Source: JBDRGD01 sp043818095 (GTDB lineage: Bacteria; Chloroflexota; Dehalococcoidia; Dehalococcoidales; RBG-16-60-22). Taken from it: a stretch of 5,345 bases of DNA. This document shows positions 1 to 4,766 of the stretch, one piece after another (the first letter of the stretch is position 1; the number at the start of each line of letters is the position of its first letter). The stretch is from the NCBI GenBank assembly GCA_043818095.1, contig JBDRGD010000071.1:1-5345 (forward strand), in the 5' to 3' direction. The notes beneath the pieces are model-generated. The model was given only the letters and a program-made list of their open reading frames with translations, did no database searches and was not told the DNA's origin. Made by a program: the position numbers and the translations under genes.

Positions 1-51
1 TCGCGACCTCCTCCTTGGCAAGGAGGCGTTCTACCACTGAACTACTTCCGC
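1..51 (-). tRNA. tRNA-Gly(GCC), 3' end cut off by the window edge
   Basis: The minus strand from 51 downward reads as a tRNA: 5' acceptor strand GCGGAAG, D arm with GTTC/GAAC stem, then anticodon stem CCTCC/GGAGG around the loop TTGCCAA. This places GCC at the anticodon positions, which decodes glycine GGC/GGU. The window starts within the 5' strand of the T stem, so the T arm, 3' acceptor strand and CCA end are not visible. Its 5' end lies only 5 nt after the encoded CCA of the upstream tRNA-Phe, so the two are almost certainly cut from one precursor transcript. Confidence 0.93.
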
Positions 52-56
52 CCGTT

Positions 57-132
<76 letters not shown>

Positions 133-142
133 AGCAAGTAAA

Positions 143-172
143 ATTATAGGCGGAATTTAATGAGGTTGTCAA
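143..172 (-). promoter_or_regulatory. Consensus sigma-70-type promoter of the tRNA operon
   Basis: On the minus strand a perfect -35 hexamer TTGACA (plus-strand 167-172) is followed after 18 bp by a perfect -10 hexamer TATAAT (143-148). Transcription would start near 136, leaving only about a 4 nt leader before the tRNA-Phe 5' end at 132. Both the hexamers and the position fit a strong constitutive stable-RNA promoter. Confidence 0.85.
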
Positions 173-192
173 ACATGCTTCCCCGGAATACC

Positions 193-218
193 CATCCAAT
201 ATTGATTGTTCATGGATG
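193..218. repeat. Small inverted repeat in the divergent intergenic region
   Basis: Six-base arms CATCCA (193-198) and TGGATG (213-218) flank a 14 nt AT-rich centre that itself contains the 8 bp palindrome CAATATTG (197-204). It lies between the two divergent promoters, about 20 bp upstream of the tRNA -35 box. It may be a protein-binding site or chance. The arms are short and no partner factor is identifiable. Confidence 0.25.
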
Positions 219-219
219 C

Positions 220-316
220 CACCCCCTTGCCCCCTCTCGTCTAAAATACCCCTTTCCAGCCCGGAATAGAACGTTTTACATGATGTTGCCGGCTGGAGAG
301 GGGATAGGGTGAGGTG
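220..316. repeat. Imperfect inverted-repeat element (REP/MITE-like remnant?)
   Basis: Pyrimidine-rich sequence at the left (CCCCTCTC, 231-238) is exactly complementary to GAGAGGGG at 296-303. The flanking CACCCCC-type and GGGTGAGGTG-type ends are roughly complementary over about 20 bp. Inside, TCCAGCCCGG (255-264) can pair with CCGGCTGGA (289-297) with one bulged base. The approximately 97 bp unit could fold into alternative hairpins. It contains no credible gene. It resembles the small interspersed palindromic elements seen between genes in many genomes, but the copy number cannot be judged from this window. Confidence 0.35.
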
Positions 317-330
317 CGCACCACCAACCG

Positions 331-356
331 GCCAAGGGGTTGACAATTACCCCGGC
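331..356. promoter_or_regulatory. Dyad overlapping the -35 box, possible operator
   Basis: GGGGT (336-340) and ACCCC (349-353) are perfect inverted arms separated by 8 bp. Allowing a two-base bulge (334-335), the arms extend to GCC (331-333) and GGC (354-356). The -35 hexamer TTGACA at 340-345 lies inside the dyad, so a protein bound here would compete with RNA polymerase. The symmetry is visible in the sequence; operator function is inference and the regulator is not in the window. Confidence 0.4.
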
Positions 357-368
357 GTAACCTATAAT
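340..368 (+). promoter_or_regulatory. Perfect sigma-70-type promoter of the glycyl radical operon
   Basis: TTGACA (340-345) and TATAAT (363-368) are both exact consensus hexamers with the optimal 17 bp spacer. The predicted transcription start is near 375, giving a leader of about 50 nt before the ATG at 424. A fully consensus promoter in front of a catabolic radical enzyme would be very strong unless repressed. That fits the dyads found over the -35 box and over the start site. Confidence 0.88.
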
Positions 369-394
369 TCTATTAACTCACCAGTTAGTAGAAT
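367..394. promoter_or_regulatory. 28 bp dyad over the transcription start, likely repressor operator
   Basis: Arms of 12 bases (367-378 and 383-394) surround the 4 nt centre CACC, with 11 of 12 positions complementary. The only mismatch is T373 opposite G388. The dyad begins inside the -10 box and spans the predicted start at about 375, the classical location for a repressor operator. Its size and central spacing would suit a dimeric TetR- or GntR-type regulator, but the family cannot be assigned from the site alone. Because transcription starts within it, an RNA hairpin is a less likely role. Confidence 0.6.
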
Positions 395-398
395 AATT

Positions 399-409
399 CG
401 GGCAGCCCG
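399..409. repeat. 11 bp GC palindrome in the GRE leader
   Basis: CGGGC-A-GCCCG is a perfect palindrome with a single central A, placed 3 nt before the purine-rich ribosome binding site (GAGGAGGGG, 412-420). In RNA it could form a 4 bp stem with a 3 nt loop close to the Shine-Dalgarno sequence, or in DNA it could be an additional half of the operator region. It is short enough to be coincidental. Confidence 0.3.
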
Positions 410-423
410 CCGAGGAGGGGAAA

Positions 424-2838
424 ATGAGCACGAGGACCGTGGAACTGAAAAAGAAGCATATCCACAAGGCCATTTGCGCCCGGAGGGAAGCCGGTATCCG
501 CACCGAGCTGGGCTACCGCCCCGAGGTCAAGCTGGACATCGAACGGCCCCGCCTCTTCACCGAGTCCCACCGGCAGACCGAGGGCGAGCCGGAAGCTGTC
601 CGGCAGGCCAGGGCGCTGGCCCACTTCCTCGCTAACCGCACCGTCTTCATCTTCGAAGACGAGCGTATCGTGGGCAACTACGGAAACGTCCAGCCGGCCA
701 TCACCTGCTACCCCGAGCTGGAGGAGCGGGAAATCGCCCGCGGGGTGACGGAAGGCGATATCCGCGACATGCTGTCCGAGGAAGACAAGCGGGAGTTCGT
801 GGAAATCTGCCGCTACTGGGAGGGCAAGAGCATCGGCGACCGCGTGAAAGCGGTCATCCCGGAAGATACGAAAGATTACTATTATGTCAACGGCGCCTGC
901 GAGACCCTGCACCACCGGCGGGACAAGCTGCTGCTGGTCAACTTCGAGAAGGCGCTGGCCGTGGGACTGAACACCCTGGCGCAGCAGGCGGAAGACAAAC
1001 TCGCCGCGCTGAAAGCCCGGGCCCCGGAGGACATGGACACCCGCCGCTATATCGAGGCACAGCAGTTCCTGGAGGCGATGTCCATCAGCCTGCGGGCGGC
1101 GGTACGCTTCGCGGGGAGGTATGCGGACCTCGCCCGGGACATGGCAGCCCGCGAGACCGACCCCCGGCGCAAGCGAGAACTTGAGGAAATCGCCGCCGCC
1201 TGTGACCGCGTCCCCGGCGAGCCGCCCCGCACCTTCCAGGAAGCCGTGCAGGCGTGGTTCTTCATCCACCTGATTGTCAACTACTTCGAGACCCTGGGAC
1301 AGGGCGGCGGCTGCCGCCTGGACGTCGTTCTCTACCCCTACTATAAGAAGGATATCGATTCCGGCAGGCTCACCCGCGCGCAGGCCCAGGAGCTGCTGGA
1401 GAACCTCTGGATAAAGATTAACGACGGCGTTGTCGCCAGCACCCCGGAGGAACACGCCTCCAGCCAGGGCGCCATCCGCCTTTTTCACTTCACCATCGGC
1501 GGCGTTGACAAGGACGGCAATGACGCCAGCAACGAGCTCTCCTCATTGATGATTGACGCTTCGATGGCACTACACACCCTGGAACCCCTGTTTGCCCTGC
1601 GCTACCACCCCCGGATGAGCGAGGACCTGCTGATGAAAGCCATCGACTGCATCCGCACGGGCGTCGGCTATCCGTCCGTTTTTAATGACAGCGTGATTAT
1701 CCCCTGGCTGACGGAGCGGGACATCCCGCTGGAAGACGCCCGGGACTACGGCATCCCCGTCTGCGTGGAGCCCATCCTGCCCGGCAAGGCTTTCACCACC
1801 ACCACCAGCCCCAGCATGGGCGTCCTCAACCTGGCGAAGTGCTTCGAGCTGGCGCTCTACCAGGGGAAAGACCCGCTTTACGGGGCGCAGCTGGGGTGCG
1901 TCACGCCCCCGCCCGAGACCTTCCAGAGCATCGATGACGTCATGGACGCCTATCTCCAGCAGGTGCGCTATGTCTCCGGGAAGATGGCCCAGATTAACCG
2001 CTGCGCCGAGGTTATCATCCAGGAATACCGCCAGCGGCCCTTCGCCTCCGCGCTCATCGACGACTGCATCGAGACCGCCCAGACCTGCATGAACGAGTTC
2101 TACGCCCACACCGCCATGATTACCGCCGTCGGTCCGGTGAACGTCATCGATTCCCTGGCGGCCATCAATAAGTTCGTCTTCGACGAGAAGAAATTCACCA
2201 TGACCGAGCTTATCGATATCCTGAAGAACGACTGGGGCGGCGACGAAGCCCTGCGCCAGGAGTTCATCAACAAGGCGCCCAAGTTCGGCAACGACGACGA
2301 CTACGTGGACCGGTTCGCCCGCGAGGTCTTCCACCGCTCCCAGGAGGAGGTCGCCAAAAGCAAGGACATCCACGGCAGCTCGCTGACCCTCGACGGCAGC
2401 ATCGCCAACGGCTACTGGCTGTGGGGACGGAAGGTGGGCGCCACGCCGGACGGGCGGAGACGCAAGGAGACCCTCGCCGACGGCAACGGCTCGCCGATGG
2501 CGGGGCGGGACCGCAGCGGCCCCACCGCCGTGCTCAACTCCCTCGGGAAGATTAACCAGCCCGTCTGGGCGACGCTGGTCAACCAGCGCTTCATGCCCCA
2601 GTTCCTCGAAGGGGCCAACAAGCAGGTCTTCGCCCAATACCTCAAGACGTTCTCGGACCTGGGGGTCTGGCACATACAGTTCAACGTCATCGATGACAAG
2701 ACCCTGTTCGACGCCCAGAAACACCCGGAGAACTACGACGACCTCATCGTACGGGTGGCGGGCTTCAGCGCCTATTTCGTGGACCTGAGCAAATTCAGCC
2801 AGGACCAGATAATCGGGAGGATGGCGCAGTCCTTCTAG
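424..2838 (+). CDS. Glycyl radical enzyme, PFL-like family, dehydratase/lyase type, substrate unknown
   Basis: This 804-residue protein has the normal length and architecture of the glycyl radical family. An N-terminal PFL-like barrel begins with ERPRLFTES (40-48), IVGNYG (82-87) and YPELE (96-100). The active-site loop is YGIPVCVEPILPGK (442-455), with thiyl-forming Cys447 and Glu449 in the position of the general base of dehydratases and lyases. The C-terminal radical domain has PDGRR (675-679), ADGNGSP (685-691) and the signature RVAGFSAYFVDL (777-788), where Gly780 carries the radical 24 residues from the end. The ATG has a strong AGGAGG (413-418) 5 nt upstream. The activase follows 28 bp downstream. 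A cytosolic, oxygen-sensitive enzyme is expected. The usual GCVEP has become VCVEP. The stretch after the Cys reads TTTTSPSMG (458-466), and the segment before the conserved Arg298 reads LGQGGGCRLD. None of these match the pocket motifs I recall for glycerol/propanediol dehydratase, choline TMA-lyase or hydroxyproline dehydratase. Cys-x-Glu and the lack of small accessory subunits in this window argue against benzylsuccinate/alkylsuccinate synthase. Arylacetate decarboxylase or a novel dehydratase/lyase remain possible. Confidence 0.95.
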   Translation: MSTRTVELKKKHIHKAICARREAGIRTELGYRPEVKLDIERPRLFTESHRQTEGEPEAVRQARALAHFLANRTVFIFEDERIVGNYGNVQPAITCYPELEEREIARGVTEGDIRDMLSEEDKREFVEICRYWEGKSIGDRVKAVIPEDTKDYYYVNGACETLHHRRDKLLLVNFEKALAVGLNTLAQQAEDKLAALKARAPEDMDTRRYIEAQQFLEAMSISLRAAVRFAGRYADLARDMAARETDPRRKRELEEIAAACDRVPGEPPRTFQEAVQAWFFIHLIVNYFETLGQGGGCRLDVVLYPYYKKDIDSGRLTRAQAQELLENLWIKINDGVVASTPEEHASSQGAIRLFHFTIGGVDKDGNDASNELSSLMIDASMALHTLEPLFALRYHPRMSEDLLMKAIDCIRTGVGYPSVFNDSVIIPWLTERDIPLEDARDYGIPVCVEPILPGKAFTTTTSPSMGVLNLAKCFELALYQGKDPLYGAQLGCVTPPPETFQSIDDVMDAYLQQVRYVSGKMAQINRCAEVIIQEYRQRPFASALIDDCIETAQTCMNEFYAHTAMITAVGPVNVIDSLAAINKFVFDEKKFTMTELIDILKNDWGGDEALRQEFINKAPKFGNDDDYVDRFAREVFHRSQEEVAKSKDIHGSSLTLDGSIANGYWLWGRKVGATPDGRRRKETLADGNGSPMAGRDRSGPTAVLNSLGKINQPVWATLVNQRFMPQFLEGANKQVFAQYLKTFSDLGVWHIQFNVIDDKTLFDAQKHPENYDDLIVRVAGFSAYFVDLSKFSQDQIIGRMAQSF

Positions 2839-2856
2839 TTAGCGGGGCAAGTTTTC

Positions 2857-2869
2857 AGGAGCGGTTTTG
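2857..2869 (+). promoter_or_regulatory. Ribosome binding site deciding the TTG start of the activase
   Basis: AGGAG (2857-2861) lies 5 nt before the TTG at 2867-2869. No ATG or GTG in the same frame lies nearby upstream of the conserved FNIQRFSLHDGPG motif, which starts only 10 codons later. The TTG is therefore the best supported start. Confidence 0.75.
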
Positions 2870-3778
2870 GAGAGCGCGCAAGATACCGGGCTGATTTTCA
2901 ATATCCAGCGGTTTTCGTTGCATGACGGTCCCGGCATCAGGACGACCGTGTTCTTCAAGGGTTGTCCGCTGCGCTGCAAATGGTGCTGCAACCCCGAGTC
3001 CCTGAACGCCTACCCGGAAATCATGACCTACGATATCAAGTGCATCAAGTGCGCGCGGTGCGTCAAGGCCTGCCCGGTCGGCGCCATCAGCATCGTCGGC
3101 GACAACCGTATCATCGACCGCGCAAAGTGCGACCGCTGCCTGGCCTGCGTTGCCGCCTGCCCCACCGGCGCCATCGAGAGGGTGGGCCGGGAGATAAACC
3201 TGCCCGACTTGATGAAGGAAATCGAGAAAGACCGCCCCTTCTTTAAGAACTCCGACGGCGGCGTCACCTTCTCCGGCGGCGAACCCCTGGTGCAGGGAGA
3301 GTTCCTCCGGGAGGTCGCCCGCCAGTGCCGGGAAAAGGGCATCTCCACGATACTGGACACCACCGGGCACGCCCCCTGGGAGACCATGTCCGCCGTTCTC
3401 GATAACATCGACCTCGTGCTCTATGACATCAAGCATCTCGACCCGGAAAAGCACCGGGAAGCCACGGGCATCGACAACAAGCTCATCCTGGAGAACGCGG
3501 CGAAAGCCGCGCAGAAAGCCCGCATCTGGCTGCGCGTCCCGCTCATCCCCGGCTTCAACAACTCCCCGGAGTATATCCGGCAGCTGGGCAGGTTCGCTGC
3601 GGAGCTCGGCGTGGAAAAAATCTCCCTGCTCCCCTACCACACCTGGGGGGAACACAAGTACGAGAAGCTGGGCCGGACCTATCCCCTCACCGGCACCGAC
3701 CTCCTCCCGGAGGACTCGCTGCCGGAACTGAAAGAGATTATCGAGTCCTGCGGTCTCGCCGCGGAACTCGGTCGCTAG
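2867..3778 (+). CDS. Glycyl radical enzyme activase (radical SAM, with two-cluster ferredoxin insert)
   Basis: This 303-residue radical SAM enzyme uses reductive cleavage of S-adenosylmethionine to abstract hydrogen from Gly780 of the upstream GRE. The N-terminal motif SLHDGPGIRTTVFFKGCPLR (17-36) leads into the CxxxCxxC cluster ligands Cys33, Cys37 and Cys40. A ferredoxin-like insert carries two CxxCxxCxxxCP motifs (Cys59/62/65/69 and Cys88/91/94/98) for two extra [4Fe-4S] clusters. SGGEP (136-140) is the SAM-binding element. DTTG (164-167), YDIK (186-189), RVPLIPGFNNS and LPYHTWGEHKY complete the family pattern. The insert is typical of activases for catabolic GREs (glycerol dehydratase, choline lyase, arylacetate decarboxylase, benzylsuccinate synthase types) and is absent from activases of true pyruvate formate-lyase. 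Residue 41 is Cys where Ser is usual in my memory of the family (CKWCSNPE), giving adjacent Cys40-Cys41. The gene starts with TTG and is 28 bp after the GRE stop, so it is translated from the same transcript. Confidence 0.95.
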   Translation: MESAQDTGLIFNIQRFSLHDGPGIRTTVFFKGCPLRCKWCCNPESLNAYPEIMTYDIKCIKCARCVKACPVGAISIVGDNRIIDRAKCDRCLACVAACPTGAIERVGREINLPDLMKEIEKDRPFFKNSDGGVTFSGGEPLVQGEFLREVARQCREKGISTILDTTGHAPWETMSAVLDNIDLVLYDIKHLDPEKHREATGIDNKLILENAAKAAQKARIWLRVPLIPGFNNSPEYIRQLGRFAAELGVEKISLLPYHTWGEHKYEKLGRTYPLTGTDLLPEDSLPELKEIIESCGLAAELGR

Positions 3779-3786
3779 CGCGGCGG

Positions 3787-3798
3787 CATCCCGGGATG
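3787..3798. promoter_or_regulatory. 12 bp perfect palindrome upstream of an internal promoter
   Basis: CATCCCGGGATG is perfectly self-complementary with no spacer, so it cannot form an RNA hairpin over its full length and is better read as a DNA-binding site. It sits just 9 bp after the activase stop, over the -35 region of the AT-rich promoter candidate downstream. Function is inferred from position only. Confidence 0.35.
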
Positions 3799-3824
3799 AA
3801 AAACCGGGGCAAACATATTATAAT
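3797..3824 (+). promoter_or_regulatory. Candidate internal promoter before the hotdog/CaiB genes
   Basis: An exact -10 hexamer TATAAT (3819-3824) lies in an AT-rich patch (CATATTATAATAGG) that stands out from the GC-rich coding sequence on both sides. The best -35 is weak (TGAAAA, 3797-3802, 16 bp spacer), so activation by a protein or background activity is likely. The start would be near 3831. The 79 bp gap before the next gene is much longer than most other gaps in the cluster, which supports a second transcription start here. Confidence 0.5.
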
Positions 3825-3825
3825 A

Positions 3826-3836
3826 GGACTTAGTCC
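3826..3836. promoter_or_regulatory. Palindrome at the internal start site, possible operator
   Basis: GGACT-T-AGTCC is a perfect 5 bp inverted repeat around one base, beginning one base after the -10 hexamer and covering the predicted start near 3831. The placement parallels the larger dyad over the GRE start site. The half-sites differ in sequence and spacing, so a different regulator would be needed. It is short and could be fortuitous. Confidence 0.35.
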
Positions 3837-3843
3837 AACCCGC

Positions 3844-3860
3844 AGGAGGTCTGACGCTTG
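3844..3860 (+). promoter_or_regulatory. Ribosome binding site deciding the TTG start of hotdog gene 1
   Basis: AGGAGGT (3844-3850) is a near-perfect Shine-Dalgarno sequence 7 nt before TTG at 3858. The next in-frame ATG codons are 10 or more residues inside the protein and lack an equivalent site, so the TTG start is preferred. Confidence 0.75.
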
Positions 3861-4286
3861 TCCGGGAAATCTCTCATCACACCGGAAATGGAATGCATGG
3901 TGGGCATGGAGTTCGGCCCCGATATCTACGATATCGAAAAGGGCATGGTCCAGAAATACGTCGCGGCGCTGGAGGACCTGAACCCGCGCTGGCTCAGGGA
4001 GACGCCACCCACCTACGTGATGAGCGCCTGCCACCTCGTCCCGATGGAAGAGTGGCTGATGTCCCTGAGACACCTGCCCAACATGCTCAACGGCGGGATG
4101 GAGATGGAGAACTTCCTCCCCGTCAAGCCCGGGGACGTGATTACCGTCACCGGCAAACTGCTGGAACTGGTGGAACGCACCGGCAAGACTATCGAGCGGA
4201 TGGTCGTCGCCGTGTTCGAAAACAGCTTTTTCAACCAGCGCGGGGAACTGGTGGCGCGGGGCCGCATGACCTTCATCAAGTATTGA
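3858..4286 (+). CDS. MaoC-like hotdog protein, N-terminal (FAS1-dehydratase-like) type
   Basis: The 142-residue protein reads as the non-catalytic half of a MaoC-type (R)-hydratase pair. VGMEFGPDIYDIEKGMVQKYV (15-35) matches the opening strand and helix of this group. DLNP (40-43) is the remnant of its GDxNP motif. NGGMEMENFLPVKPGD (78-93) corresponds to the usual HGGQEFEFFRPVRPGD before the long hotdog strands, and GELVARGRMTFIKY closes the fold. Compared with relatives I remember, the segment between DLNP and PPTY (50-53) is about ten residues short. It lacks the DxxxAxxxG stretch that normally shapes the active site, so on its own it is probably not catalytic. It sits 7 nt before the second hotdog gene, consistent with a heterodimer acting on an acyl-CoA. 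A thioesterase-like or purely structural role is possible. Confidence 0.8.
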   Translation: MSGKSLITPEMECMVGMEFGPDIYDIEKGMVQKYVAALEDLNPRWLRETPPTYVMSACHLVPMEEWLMSLRHLPNMLNGGMEMENFLPVKPGDVITVTGKLLELVERTGKTIERMVVAVFENSFFNQRGELVARGRMTFIKY

Positions 4287-4293
4287 GGTAAAG

Positions 4294-4719
4294 ATGGCGG
4301 GTAAACTTAACTACGATGACATCCGGGTGGGCATGGAAATCCCCACCCTGGTCAAGAACCTGTCCCCCCGGCAGCTGGTAAAATGGTCGGGGGCGACCGA
4401 GGAATACTACGAAATCCACTACGACAAGGACTTCGCCATCAGCAACGGCCTCCCCGGCATCGTCGCTCCCGGAGCGATGGTCTGGTCGGCGCTGGGACAG
4501 ATGCTGACGGACTGGCTGGGCAATCAGGGCGACGTGCGGGTGCTGCGCGGCAGTTTCCGCGGCATGAACCTCCCCCGGCAGAACCTCTACTGCAAGGGGA
4601 CCGTCACGGACAAGTACACCCGGGACGGCGCGCAGCTGGTGGCCTGTGACGTGTGGGTGGAGAACACGGAGGGGCAGAAGACCATCACCGGCGATGCCGT
4701 GGTCTCCGTAAACCCCTGA
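4294..4719 (+). CDS. MaoC-like hotdog acyl-CoA hydratase/dehydratase
   Basis: This 141-residue single-hotdog protein carries a recognisable hydratase motif. SGATEEYYEIHYDKDFA (32-48) corresponds to the GDxNPxHxDxxxA element of (R)-specific enoyl-CoA hydratases, followed by GLPGIVAPGAM (52-62). His42 matches the catalytic histidine. The partner acidic residue five positions earlier is Glu37 instead of Asp, and the Asn is Tyr39. A D/E-x-Y-x-I-H-x-D version recurs in MaoC proteins of anaerobes as I recall them, so activity is plausible. Its ribosome binding site GAGGT (4285-4289) overlaps the stop codon of the preceding gene, 4 nt before the ATG, indicating translational coupling with hotdog 1. 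The predicted role is reversible hydration of an enoyl-CoA made after the CoA-transferase step. The substrate is unknown. Confidence 0.85.
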   Translation: MAGKLNYDDIRVGMEIPTLVKNLSPRQLVKWSGATEEYYEIHYDKDFAISNGLPGIVAPGAMVWSALGQMLTDWLGNQGDVRVLRGSFRGMNLPRQNLYCKGTVTDKYTRDGAQLVACDVWVENTEGQKTITGDAVVSVNP

Positions 4720-4766
4720 ACCACCACGACAGGCGCCCCCGCAGCGAATCCGACAGGAAAGGTGGC

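Noticed and set aside
309..635. 108-codon plus-strand frame starting upstream of the GRE
   Set aside because: It begins before the predicted transcription start, runs through the promoter and overlaps the GRE in another frame with an Arg/Pro-rich shadow translation.
385..1488. 367-codon open frame on the minus strand opposite the GRE
   Set aside because: It lies entirely opposite a gene with full family motifs, its translation shows no recognisable domain, and long antisense frames are expected in GC-rich coding sequence.
1570..2724. 384-codon open frame on the minus strand opposite the GRE
   Set aside because: Low-complexity, Val/Gly/Asp-rich translation without motifs; it mirrors the codon bias of the GRE rather than a real gene.
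424..2838. Annotation as pyruvate formate-lyase (pflB/pflD)
   Set aside because: True PFL uses adjacent active-site cysteines and an activase without a ferredoxin insert. Here a single Cys-x-Glu and a two-cluster activase are present.
424..2838. Benzylsuccinate or alkylsuccinate synthase, suggested by the nearby CaiB CoA-transferase
   Set aside because: No small accessory subunit genes are visible, and the Cys-Val-Glu motif is that of dehydratases and lyases. To my memory the fumarate-adding enzymes do not keep this Glu. A superfamily tree would settle it.
3790..3808. Intrinsic terminator after the activase (CCCGG/CCGGG hairpin)
   Set aside because: The stem is only 5 bp with a 9 nt loop and no T-run follows it, so it does not meet the pattern of a Rho-independent terminator.
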